A stretch of DNA of 64,000 nt from Paulinella micropora (taxonomy: Eukaryota; Cercozoa; Imbricatea; Euglyphida; Paulinellidae): NCBI GenBank assembly GCA_019918135.1, contig WBZZ01007033.1:157001-221000 (forward strand). The letters are read 5' to 3'. The position numbers were made by a program, and so were the translations under genes. This document shows, one piece after another, positions 18,765-29,025 of this stretch (the first letter of the stretch is position 1; every line of letters starts with the position of its first letter). The notes beneath the pieces are model-generated. The model made no database searches and was not told where the DNA came from. It saw only the letters and a list, made by a program, of their open reading frames with translations.

Positions 18765-19166
18765 TCAACAAACGAGAATGAGCGAAGCGAATGAAAGTGT
18801 AGTTGATAAATATAATTTCTTTGAACTAGAAGGAGATGGAAGGCAAATGCCGATAAGCAATGCTAGGATTCCGACATAAGTATTAGCAACCTCGCACGGC
18901 AAGTTCTTTTCAGATAGCCTCACGATACAAAGGGTTATAATGGCAATAATGATACCCATTTGAAATAAGTATTTAATAAGTCTGCTCTCTGTCGGTCTGT
19001 CTTTTATACAACAACAATTCCAGTTATCTTCCAATTCGTGCTCTATTTTTTTTTTCCTCAGTCTTTAGTTCTACTTCAAGAACACGAGACTTTAATTCGG
19101 GAGTTAGTTCGCCATCCATATCCATAATAGGTGGCGGTCTGTGAAGTCTAGTCGTATTATTTGACA
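18765..19166 (-). pseudogene. PLV: small membrane protein, copy 1
   Basis: The counterpart at 38924-39325 is a 133-residue frame with an acidic/basic N-terminal part, a CCC cluster and two hydrophobic segments (LFQMGIIIAIITLCIV and VGILTLLIGICLP). Here the C-terminal 89 residues are open and the copy looks broken (about one break). A two-pass membrane protein is a usual component of PLV genomes. The role is unknown; an internal-membrane or entry function is conceivable. Confidence 0.6.
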
Positions 19167-19600
19167 TTTCCTCTAATTTCTTGTAGTATATTCATAAGAT
19201 TATTATTTTGTTTTTCTAAATTAACTACCTTTTCCGCCATGTGTTGAAAAGCACTGACTAATATCGGTATAAAACTTGCATGTGTTATGCCTTCAAGGTA
19301 GCCATCTCCATCGTCCGCTTTTATTCCACTTTCAGATACAAATTCAGGAAATATTTTTTTAACTTCATCAGCAATAAATCCGTGGTTCTTTTGTTCTTTC
19401 TTTTCGTCTGCTTTCAAATAATATGAACAGCAATTTATTTTCATTAGTTTCTCACAACAATCCCCGCAGTCTAATGTTTTAATATCTGATTTTAGCCTCC
19501 TGTCCGATGAGTTTGTCCAAGCACCATTAAGTGGAACATAATTATAACTGCCAGAAGGCTCGCCAGTAGTAGAATTTGAAGTAGTCCAAGCATGAAGCAA
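19157..19600 (-). pseudogene. PLV: S74 intramolecular chaperone (fibre autoprotease) domain
   Basis: A 147-residue stretch contains the S74 signature SSDRRLKSDIKTLDCGDCCE, then HGFIADEVKKIFPEFVSE, a glycine/aspartate turn, and a C-terminal coiled coil (ILVSAFQHMAEKVVNLEKQN). S74 domains trimerise fibre proteins and then cut themselves off at the Ser of 'SDRRLK'. They are common on phage tail spikes and on PLV or giant-virus fibres. The fibre shaft expected upstream is not here; the domain directly abuts gypsy pol at about 19600. Confidence 0.8.
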
Positions 19601-19605
19601 ACCAG

Positions 19606-20274
19606 TTGAAGAAACAATTACACCATAATTCGTATAAGGACAGACAGGAGTTTATACCGAGGAGAAGGGGACGACTCCCTGATATCCCGGCAGAAGATAT
19701 TAAAAGCTTTATTACCGAATTCTGGGGTGACGAGCCTACGTGGCCGCGCTCACTGACAGAAGTGAAAAAGTACCTACGCACTCTTTTTGAAAATAATAAA
19801 CCATATACGGTCATACTCCCGTACAATGAGAAGGCGATATGGGCGCAGGAGATACGGGACCGGCTTATTGATCATCCGATACCGGTGCCCTCACGGAAGC
19901 AACAGCTAGTGGTGGCTTGTCGTCTCGGGACTCGTGAGCAGAGCAGTGCATACAAGCGGAAGCTCAGAGACCAGGACAAGTTGAAATTGATTCCTCAAGC
20001 ATTCACATGCTTCGATGGTTTCTACACCCGAAAAGCTCCGTTGCAATATGCGAGATTAATAGATATGTTGGTAGGTCTGGCGGAGGACGACGAACCAGAC
20101 ACTGCCACATATGAAAAAACGGGAATGGACGATATATCAGAAGAAGAGTTGGGCTTGGAGGAGGACAGAGCACCCCTCAAGCATCACAAGAGAATGTCAG
20201 AGGAGGAGTTTAAGGCGGCGATAGACGAGAAATTGGCAGGAGGAGCAGGTACGGAGAAGGAGAAAGAGGTTTGA
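19606..20274 (+). pseudogene. Gypsy: leader ORF before reverse transcriptase
   Basis: It reads RRRGRLPDIPAEDIKSFITE, then KYLRTLFENNKPYTVILPYN, a basic stretch and an acidic tail (ISEEELGLEEDR). It lacks zinc knuckles and a clear DSG/DTG protease motif. It may be a gag-pol linker region. It starts within bases of the PLV junction, so its natural start may be absent. The second copy at 39764-40432 is almost identical. Confidence 0.5.
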
Positions 20275-20296
20275 AAGAGAGATTGAAGGCGAACAA

Positions 20297-21439
20297 ATGA
20301 TTTTTGACCCCCCTCAAGCGGGAGGTGTCAAGCCGGAAGACTTCACTGCGGTTATTTGTAAAATACCAGGTGCTGAGCCTTCCCCGGTGCCACGACGGGC
20401 AAATCTGAGTATACATGAAGCAAAGATCGCAGAAGAACAAGCACGGCAGTTACTCGATGAGGATTTCATTGAGAGATCGACATCTCCAATAGTTTCCCAA
20501 CCGAGACTGGTGCCTAAACCGGGAGGAGAATGGCGCTTAACGGTTAACTATGCCCGCGTCAATAAAATTTTAGAGGAGGAATGAAATCCATTACCTACTC
20601 TTGAAGAAGGAAGGAGAGTATTGCGGAACGCCAAGCTATACTCAGTCATTGATCTGAAGAATGGCTTCTGGCAAATTCCACTGGATGAAAAGTCCAGATG
20701 GCTGACTGCATTTGTAGTAGGAATGGAGATATATCAGTGGAAAGTACTTCCGATGGGACTCAAACAGGCCCCGGGACTCTTTCAGAAAGCGATGCAAAGC
20801 ATGCTGAGTAGCAAATATGATGACCAGACAGAGGGAGGTTTCATGAGGAGAAGAGGACAGAAGGCGGGAGAGTACGCATTTTGTTACATCGATGACATTA
20901 TCGTGTACTCCAATACGATGGAAGAGCACATCGACCATCTAACAGACATTTTCAGGCGTATCAAACTATTTGGCCTGAAATGTAATTTGAAGAAATGTCA
21001 ACTCGCAAAGACAAGCGTGACATATTTGGGGTACGAAATCTCTTACAATAGAGTCTCGATATCCAAAGAGAAGAGGGAGGAGATCATGAGCCGGCAGAGG
21101 CCGAAGAATCGCACAGAGCTGCACTCATTTCTTGCGATGGCGCAATATTACAGCCAGTTCATACCCAATTGGGGTGCAACTCGGGCTAAGTTGGAGAGAA
21201 TGATCGACTTCGGTGATTTTGAGAAGTGGGATGATGAAGCCTTAGAAGCGTACAACACGCTCAAAGATCTCATCTACAAAGATCCGAAGGATGGCGGACT
21301 CGTGCTGATGATCGCCGACTTTTCGAAGCAATTCGTAGTCGACACAGACGCATCAAAGTTCGCGATCGGCGCAGTCTTACAACAGGAAGATGAGGAGAAA
21401 AAGTTGCGCCCGATCATGTTTATAAGTAGAAAGTTGTGA
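20297..21439 (+). pseudogene. Gypsy: reverse transcriptase region
   Basis: Motifs seen are LVPKPGGEWRLTVNYARVNK (fingers), SVIDLKNGFWQIPLDEKSR (first catalytic Asp), LPMGLKQAPGLFQKAM, FCYIDDIIVYS (YIDD box, about 20885-20896) and CNLKKCQLAKTSVTYLGYEI. The end carries FVVDTDASKFAIGAVLQQ, the start of the tether/RNase H. All are typical of Ty3/gypsy. About one break within. Confidence 0.85.
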
Positions 21440-21484
21440 CCGGCGGAGCGAAACTATTGTACGAGACAGAGAGAGGCACTGGCG

Positions 21485-22381
21485 GTGGTCTGGGCCCTCA
21501 AACGGTTGAGAGAGTATTTATGGGGTGGACCTCAGTTTATAGTAAGGACTGATCACCAGAATTTACTATGGATGATTAATCATGAACAGACTGGCAGTCT
21601 AGCGAGATGGCAGGCATTCTTGTCATGTTTCAATTTTACAATGGTCCATCTACCCGGCAAGCGAAATGTTGTCGCTGACAGCCTCTCCAGGCTAGAGTTT
21701 CACTCAGAAGTGGCAGCTCTCGTATCATCAGCAGAAATGGAGGATCTATCCCCAGACTGCACATACGAAGTGCATCGATATCATATCGAGTCGATGCAGA
21801 TGGCGAGAGGGGTCCGATATAACCGATCGGGTCTACGTCATAGCCCGCAAGGTCCGGATCATGGGATATGTTGTACAGCACATGTCCTCGAGGATGCTGA
21901 GTGGTCCTATGAAGCATATGAGAATATGAAGGCGGAGATAAAACAAGAAGAGATTAAGCAAGAAGCATATGCGGAACCCCCGCAGGAGAACAAGGAGGAG
22001 TTAGACGAAAACCCTGAGAGGATAGGAGTGCAGCTAGAGGATGGGACTATCCACATAGCCTCACCCACTGCATGGAGACAGCAACAGGCTCTCGATCTGG
22101 AGTTCAAAGAGCTGATACAGCTATACACGAACCCGAACGAGCTGAAAATGACGAAGGAGATTAAGGAGCAACAGAAGGAGATGGGATGGAGAGACGGTCT
22201 CTTGTGGTACAAAGGCCAACGCGGGCGCTATGCATCACAACCAGACAAATGGACTCTCTGGGTTCCTGAGAATTCAGACACATCATTTTTGTCGCTGCTC
22301 ATAACTGCCCACTACTGGCGCACCCGGGCCGACAAAGAACGCATATTTTCATTTCGAGACGATTCTGGTGGAAGAAGATGA
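21485..22381 (+). pseudogene. Gypsy: RNase H and connection region
   Basis: It reads VWALKRLREYLWGGPQFIVR, then TDHQNLLWM, and HLPGKRNVVADSLSRLEF, the standard gypsy RNase H end. The following 200 residues are acidic and end near the start of the integrase zinc-binding area (LLITAHYWRTRADKERIFSF). Confidence 0.8.
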
Positions 22382-24228
22382 AGGAGAATATTGATGAACA
22401 GGTCAATGCATGCATCCCATGCAAGACATCCAAAACACCGTTGAAGGCGAATTTTGGTCTGATCGGGACTTTTCCTTTACACTTAGGAATGTTCGAGTTC
22501 TTACACACTGATCATGTAGGACCTTTCCCGGTCACGACGGAAGGTTACAGATACCTTCTAACGGCCATAGACAGAGCCACCAACTATGTATGGGTGGTCC
22601 CAGTCAAAGACGTTACGGGAGAAACAACATCCAAGGCGTTGATTGACAGGATCATCTCACAGATTGGGGTGCCGAGAAAAATATGCTCAGATCGAGGCTC
22701 TGACTTTAATAATGAAGTCATCGACAAGCTATCTGCATATTACGGCATGAAATGGCAATATGTCACCGCCTATAACCCCAGAGCGAACGGCAAGATAGAG
22801 CGGGTGCATAGACCCCTCAAGGCCGCGCTGAAGATGTATTGTATGAAGAAGGAGAACCAAAAGGCATGGGTGGAGGCAGCATCCTCGTTTGCCTTTGCTA
22901 TGAATTGCCTACCCTCTACAGCGTTAGGTGGTTCAAAAGGTTCCGTCTCGCCATATTACCAATTGGTATATGGGCGTGAGCCCGCCATCCCAGCCTCACT
23001 GCTGCACCCAACAGATTTATGGGCAGATCAGGATGAGCTGTTTGGGGTGAGACTTCGGGCGAAGATGGAGGCGGAGCAAATAGTACAGGCGCATAGGGAG
23101 GCGGAGCGCAGGAAGACTGATGCTGAAGGTGTCAGGCAGGCACACCTGGATCAAGTCAGATTTCAGGTCGGGGATATTGTACTACTGTATCATCCTCAGG
23201 TTCCTCAGGGAGTCAGCTCGAAGCTGCTCATCCACTGGAAAGGACCATACCAGATCATGGAACAGATGGGGCCTTTGAATTATAAAATCAGGGGCAGAGG
23301 GAAAGTTCAAATAGTCAATGTACGAATGCTGATTAAGTATGATCCCTTCCTACTTGAAGATGAGTCCGTTGATCAAGCACTCAAACGGATGGAGGCTGAC
23401 TTTAAAGAGGTCCCACCAATCCGTCAGGAGGATATCTCGGAACGGGATGCCTACAGGGCACCAATTGCGGAGAAGGAGGAGGCTGAGCTGGAGAACAAGC
23501 GGGCCACCGACCGCAAAAGTGCGGCGGGGACTCAGACCCGCAAAAGGGTGGAGTCGAACGTGCCGGAAGGAAAGTTCACGGAGGCGCAAATAAGGAGAGC
23601 GCACAATGACCTTATCTACGACCGACCGAGAAAGGCGATAAGGACGGCACGTTCGCAAGGAGTCCATCAAGAGGGGAGCGATGACGGAGATCAAGACCCT
23701 CGCGCGGGCAATGACACTCTCGTTCACCCCAGTTGGAAAGAAGGAGATGCGATTGGACATATTTCATGGGCCAAAGACGCTTTTTACTTGGTGAGGCCTG
23801 CGGCTCAACACGTAGCAGATGACACGCTCTCAGATTTATATCTCATGAGAGTCATGGCAGTACCTCACAAACGCCATACGCGATCGAATCGAATTTCGAC
23901 TGCGACACAAATAATACAACCATTCTTACATTTCTGGAGGAGTCTGGATCCAGTGGAAGATCCTAAAGTAAGACAATACCTTCCAGTATATAAAGACGCC
24001 AAGAAACTTGAGACATGGGATGATACCATATCTCCCACAGATAAAGATCATACCGCGTGGACCATACAAGCACTACCACGAGGGGTGCTGGACATTCCTT
24101 TTGACTTGGCACAAGGCGCAATCCCTCACAAAATGTGGGACGTCCTCGAACAGTCTACCTTAGACTTAACTTTGGTTGGAGGTCCTCCACCAGGTAAAGG
24201 AGTCCGCGCGCGTAAACGGCGTCTATAG
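22378..24228 (+). pseudogene. Gypsy: integrase with GPY/F-like module and long C-terminal tail
   Basis: The 616-residue open stretch has CIPCKTSKTPLKANFGLIGT (half of the zinc finger), the retroviral core with Asp in HTDHVGPFPVTTEGY, Asp in ICSDRGSDFNNE, and Glu in NPRANGKIERVHRPLKAALK. It continues with FQVGDIVLLYHP and LLIHWKGPYQIMEQMGPLNY, a GPY/F module. The last roughly 300 residues are a charged, unrecognised extension ending in RKRRL. Integrase inserts the cDNA; the tail may steer target choice. Confidence 0.85.
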
Positions 24229-25511
24229 TAAGTATTTTTTTTCTCTAGAAGTATTGTGGACCTGATCGATTGCGAACATAGCATTGATCCAATATCGTCC
24301 CGACAACCTTACTTAGATATTAAAGCTACTACAGCATTCATTCTTCTAGAGATTAACAAGACACAGCTGACAAAAAATAGGCATTCTATTCTCTTGCTTC
24401 GGCAGAGACAGACGAGACGGCCACGAAACAGCACCGTTACGGGATCGCTATTTGAGTGAGCGATGGTGTTTCCTGGATACGACCCGCATTAGTACCAGAA
24501 TGATGATCTCATTAAAGACTCTACAGTCTAATCAAGAACTGATATATTTTAATAACATGAACTGCTACACCGGATTCCATCGATCTCTACTTGTATCGGC
24601 ATATCGCAAGGTTAGGGCGCACTCAACCCAACTTCGGATATAGTCGTCAGACTTGATCACCTGACACTATATTAAATGATACCGATTTACAAGGGTATGT
24701 CTTCACAAAAAGTACATGTATTTATGGAAACCGACGACCGGTTATTACACACATATGGAAATGGCGACATTACATTATTACTCTACCATAAAACATTCTA
24801 CTTGGACATACTGCACAAATATCTTATCGACAGAAGAAAGAGGAAGATTTTAATATAGATACTGAATGTGCTAGAGTATATATACGATTGGTACCGGGGC
24901 AAGTATCATTGTTGTTTTATAACGGCTAATTCGTGGGTTGATGTATCTTCATACATAACTCTAAACGAATCTTAGTCAGAAAAGAAATCAGTTCAAAGCG
25001 TATTATGTCGGAAACGAAGTTCCGCCATAAAAAACTGGGAGGGGTAATGTGGACATCACCCCCGAATTATCCGGTAAAAAACTTATTTATAGATTTCGTC
25101 TGGCCGGACACTTCTGAAAAGCCAATTTGATCCTGGTCTTTTGGAGGCTTTTTGTCTTTGCGTCACTGAGCTAATATAACGAGACATCATTCTCTTTTTT
25201 GAGGACTGTGTTTGGTTATATTACCGACTTACTCTTCCATTGAGCTATCGTTGGGGATAGTACAGGTCGTTAGGAATTATTTAATGATTCAACAACATTT
25301 ATCACATTAAAACTATGTAGAAATTGAATACAAACGAAATGATTATCTTCTATGAAACAAGTAACAAAAAAGATGAAGAATTGATTGCACATACAGCTTT
25401 TATCGTGAGCACAACCGTGTTCTTGTTGAAAAAGGTGTCACGCGGCGGTGCGCCAGAAATTTCTGGTACTCAGTCCTTTTTCGGAGAAAACACAGCTATT
25501 TTTGGAAAACG
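24229..25511. other. AT-rich region after gypsy pol, no convincing gene
   Basis: It may contain the 3' LTR or untranslated end of the gypsy element, but no matching partner LTR exists in the window, so its limits cannot be set. Short frames at 24256-24858 are not protein-like. From about 25430 the sequence becomes GC/purine-rich and resembles the intergenic DNA of the giant-virus class. Confidence 0.4.
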
Positions 25512-25995
25512 ATGTCGAGCAAACGGGAGCTCAACGATAGGGAATCGCCCCCAAGTGAGGAGGAAACCCTCCCCCCCTCCCCAGAAAATGAGGGGGGGGA
25601 AAGTAAAAACCCATTCCAACCCTCCCACACAAAAAAGGGGAGGGGAAAAGAAAAAGAAAGGAGGGTTTGGAGGGTTGGAGTGAGCCACAGCTTTACGAAT
25701 ACTACATTGGGATGTATGGGGTCTTGCCCCCTGCTGCCCTGCAGTTCGATTCGGAGGTCAAGACCTCATTTACTTTCGGTCTGCCTGTCTGTGCCCTTGC
25801 TTGCTGGGTTGCTCACTGTTTTATGTGTGTTTGCAGGGAAAACTTCTCGCAGACGCACAGACCTACCCTGATCTCTTAAGAAAGATTATTAAAGAACAGA
25901 GAAAAAGAGCAAAAGGAGGGGAAGAGAAGAGAGGAGGAGGGGCTAGCAGAAGAGAGAGTAGTGGTAAGAGAGAGAGCACACATAATAAGATATGA
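25512..25995 (+). CDS. Candidate gene with an 80-nt GT-AG intron
   Basis: An ATG at 25512 opens MSSKRELNDRESPPSEEE in a GA-rich region. Nearby protein-like sequence, QLYEYYIGMYGVLPPAALQF (about 25688-25747), ends in FDSE at a GAG/GTCAAG donor (intron start 25757). The intron ends in a pyrimidine-rich GTTTGCAG (25836) and the next stretch reads GKLLADAQTYPDLLRKIIKE. Both sides are in phase 0. How the first ATG connects to this frame is not resolved. It may be a host gene fragment or a spliced viral gene; the family is unknown. The tail overlaps the copia remnant. Confidence 0.35.
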
Positions 25996-27248
25996 GAAAG
26001 ATGAGGAGGAGAGGATACAAAAGATGAAGGAGAAGAAGAATCATCTGTTCAACAGACAGCCCAGCCCATGCGTCGTCAATTTCGTCGAACTTCTGTTCGA
26101 TGGTTGGCTTCGCCACGTAGGCAGCCGGCTTCGGTGTATTGACGCAAGGCTTGCGTGGGTCGCGGGGGCGGTTGTTATTAGTTGAATTATTCCTAGGTGG
26201 ACTCATACGTTTGCCTTTTGCAGGCACGCGCGACTTCTGCTTCCCATTGTTGTTGCCCGATCGTGCCGGGCCCCTCACCTTACACTCCGCACCGGTGTGC
26301 GTCGGTTTGTTAGCGCAGTCGGGCCTAAGACAACGAATGCGGCAGTTCTTAACTACGTGATTAGGCTTGCGACAATTAAAACAAACTTTGCCTTCGTTGG
26401 CAAGAAAAACTGAAACTGATGGTTGTAGGTTACCCAATTTCTTTGGAGGCAGAGACACGTCCGCCGCTTGGGACATCTCCTGAATTCGTGCACACAATTC
26501 ATTATAATTAAGTTTATCTGCATCCGTTTTGGACTAATACAATGGCCCACCCACATCTCCTATTAACAAATGTTTAGCTTCTCTAATCCACTGCAATGTG
26601 GCCACACACTTGAACGCATCCGGGAAGGCTAAGTTTCTCTGAGTGAGTTTTTCGTATCTATGCGCTTGTCGGTCTATCCAGTCCTCTATCTTAGTCCTTT
26701 CCGTTATCTTATCCGTAAACATTTCCTGTAGCAGCTTGTGACCGGACATGTCCCAAGAGTGCATACCTCTCACTCAATCTCCTCCACATCTCTCTCGGAT
26801 GATTACCTGCCCTCCTTATTGTCAACATCGCCGGGTGGCCCTGTAACGCATTCGCCAAATAAGCTCGCAGTTTCGTAATGCAGGACAATCTTACCTTGTC
26901 CGGGAGGCAGTTCTCCAGGTCCTCAAAGGTAATGTCCGCACCTAAAGCATCAATCGCTGCCTTCTGCTCTTCAAGCGGAACAGCGGGATCACCCAGTGCC
27001 TTACCTTCAGTCGCCTTCTTCAGCTCTGCGGCCGTCGGCGTAATAAAGGTCTTCAGGTCTTCGAGGGGCATGGGTCCATGGTCATCTGCAAGAAAAATCA
27101 GAAATTTCTGATCCACACCCTCCACAAACTGCAAAAACGCCCATCTCCGTTCGTCATACGCAGAGGCAGGCTTACTTGGCAGTCGCGTGCAACTCAGCGC
27201 CACTTGCGTTCGCTCATAACCCGAGGAATTAATGTAATCCATCCTCAT
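25943..27248 (-). pseudogene. Copia-type gag with zinc knuckle
   Basis: The N-terminal part (from 27248) reads MRMDYINSSGYERTQVALSC and includes a capsid-like helical region with REMWRRLSERYALLG, matching the copia gag 'W..L...Y' area. Near 26380 comes the nucleocapsid knuckle CFNCRKPNHVVKNC, a perfect CX2CX4HX4C, followed by more Cys/His (CLRPDCANKPTHTGAEC) and a basic Asn/Arg-rich tail. About two breaks. Confidence 0.7.
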
Positions 27249-27389
27249 AAATGATCAAGTATTAATAATAAACCGTGAGGTTCTTAATGCGTTCGATAAA
27301 ATCACTTAAATGACATTTTAGAAGCGCCTCCGGTAACACTGCCATCAAACTACCAACCGTCAAGGGTACACGCGAATTTCACTGCCACA

Positions 27390-28176
27390 TTGGTTGACAC
27401 ATCGGTTGGTTTGGACGAGGTACAAAACAAGAAAGAGCAGCAGGCGATAGCACTGCGGGCATCACAAACGGACACGGTACCTACAATCATAGACTCGGGT
27501 TGCAACAGAACTCTGATAGATACGTCAATACCTATGTGTAATGTGTATGAGGGCGCACCTATCACCTTGCGGCGATTACGGAACACACTACGCGGGTATC
27601 GACGAGGGCGAGAGCTACTATACCTATAGTAGCAGGTCAAGACAAACAGGGTGTGTTAGAGGTTAATGACGCGTTAGTCAGTGACAAGACACCATATTCC
27701 TTGCTATCCCTGAGAGTACTGGACAACACATATGGATTTACGACAGTGTTACAGAACAATCAGGCATTTGTACTGAGGAGTCCTATTTCTATCAATGAGA
27801 AAGACATAGTGTGTAGGGGGCGTATGATGCCAAATATGCTATATAGGCTTGACACGGCAAATGACAGACGGTTGAAGGTAGACGAGAGGTTTGACCCCAA
27901 GACAGATGTTAATGCTAAACCGGTTGCTAATTTTTCTTTGCGACGCAACTCAACGAAAAAGCCAGTTAAGGCTATGGATGCTTGGCATGGGTTCGTTTGT
28001 GGAAGAGCAGTAAAGGTATGTCGGTTGCTGTTTCGGGAGTGTTGGTAGTTTATAATTTGTTTAGAAGGTTGTACAGGATCTATCTAGTGAATGAAAGACA
28101 GATTGTTGAACAAAGGAATGTGAGATTCAACCCACTAGTGAGGGGGTACACAGCTAGTGTCGGGGAGCATGCATGA
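27390..28176 (+). pseudogene. Copia-type protease and pre-integrase pieces
   Basis: It contains TVPTIIDSGCNRTLIDTS, with the DSG(C/A) aspartic protease motif of copia elements, then PYSLLSLRVLDNTYGFTTVL and GRMMPNMLYRLD, which match the copia pre-integrase pattern 'LLSV..L......G..LY.L'. The last piece, RIYLVNERQIVEQRNVRFNP, resembles the end of copia integrase. It is broken (several breaks). Confidence 0.6.
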
Positions 28177-28318
28177 GATGAGAACAGTTCTTTTGACGAC
28201 GTACAGCAACAGATTTTGCAGCAGCCAAATGACGATTTTGGGGCAAATTCAGCGGAATTTCCGTACGAAAATTCAGAGCAACTGTTGAAAAAGACAAATC
28301 GTACCAGCAGCCGAGGAA

Positions 28319-28880
28319 TTGCTCAAGGAGTTTCAGCGCGTTTGCAGCGACCCCTCTTTACAGCTCCCTGCGGTGTATCACATGATTCCGGGCTCCAATG
28401 TCATGGAAGGAGACAAGGGCTCTGCTCAGCCGCCCGAGACCAGCGACGAAACAACCGAGGAGGAGGAGGACGAGGACAGCGACAAAGAAGAAGACGAAGC
28501 AGAAGCAGCAAGGGCGGTTGCGCCAGTGTCGTCGGCGGCCCCGGGGAGGGCCCCGTTAAGGTTCGTCCAGAAAGAAGCAAAGGAGAGAGCCCACGGGAAC
28601 CAGCGGGCCCCCGCCTGCCGGCAGAGGTGAGATTGCCAAGAGCGTCCGGGAACGGAAGCAGCGCCTGTCCCAAATGGCAGAGTCCATCCACCAACTGGCC
28701 AGGCTCGAGAAACAACTAGACACCGCGCTGGAAACCTTGCGCCACTTTGGCCCCACCTCGCAGTTCCGCGCGGAGGCAGTGGAGCTGTTCTTAGACAAGG
28801 TCTCCTTGGAGTTGGGGGACGGGGCCCTCCGCGCCGGCATTTCCGCCGCGCCACCCTCTCCGCCGGCGGGCCTGGCCTGA
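28319..28880 (+). pseudogene. Acidic low-complexity protein, giant-virus class, broken
   Basis: GC-rich coding sequence with FQRVCSDPSLQLPAVYHMIP, a long Glu/Asp run (TTEEEEDEDSDKEEDEAE) and an Ala/Pro segment. At 28674-28880 a helical piece reads MAESIHQLARLEKQLDTALE, then TLRHFGPTSQFRAEAVELFL. It looks broken (about one break). The left side merges into the copia remnant near 28.3 kb. No family recognised. Confidence 0.45.
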
Positions 28881-29025
28881 GTTTCGCGCGCGGCCCCCGC
28901 GTGCAGGTTTAGGCAGGGCTTTTAATTGTACTACCTTTTCTGACTCGAGAGCTGCGGCAACGGCACACTTCTCTCCCGTTCTCCCCGGCCCGGACAAAAA
29001 CTTTTTTTTTAATTAAAAAATGTCA

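Larger units (their letters stand above)
8799..19600. mobile_element. Polinton-like virus (PLV) fossil, copy 1
   Basis: This AT-rich element has, left to right: protein-primed DNA polymerase B end (+), small ORFs (+), fibre-like genes (-), a large inverted repeat, double jelly-roll major capsid (-), penton-like minor capsid (-), adenain-like protease (-), coiled-coil proteins (-), a small basic protein (-), packaging ATPase (-), small structural-like and membrane proteins, and an S74 chaperone domain (-). This is the capsid/protease/ATPase set of PLVs and Polintons. The left end meets telomeric repeats and the right end meets gypsy pol. Roughly six to ten breaks are spread over otherwise open genes, so it is probably young. 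Positions 13882-19600 are duplicated at 34069-39758. Confidence 0.85.
19601..24300 (+). mobile_element. Ty3/gypsy retrotransposon pol region, copy 1
   Basis: Parts in order are an unrecognised leader ORF (19606-20274), reverse transcriptase (about 20297-21439), RNase H (21485-22381) and integrase with GPY/F-type module and long tail (22378-24228). No gag and no 5' LTR precede it; the PLV S74 domain is directly adjacent. The 3' limit is uncertain (about 24.3-25.3 kb). It is broken with about three breaks but otherwise open, suggesting a young insertion. Base composition (near 50% GC) differs from the AT-rich PLV. Positions up to 21121 are duplicated at 39759-41279. Confidence 0.8.
25943..28180. 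mobile_element. Ty1/copia retrotransposon remnants, head to head
   Basis: A gag-like part lies on the minus strand (25943-27248). On the plus strand (27390-28176) there is a protease-like motif, a pre-integrase-like region and an end-of-integrase-like piece. The two parts diverge from about 27.3 kb, so at least one inversion or two separate insertions are needed. The element is broken (at least four breaks) and looks older than the gypsy copy. Confidence 0.65.

Noticed and set aside
24229-25300. Gypsy 3' LTR
   Set aside because: No second copy of this sequence is present in the window, so LTR limits cannot be shown.
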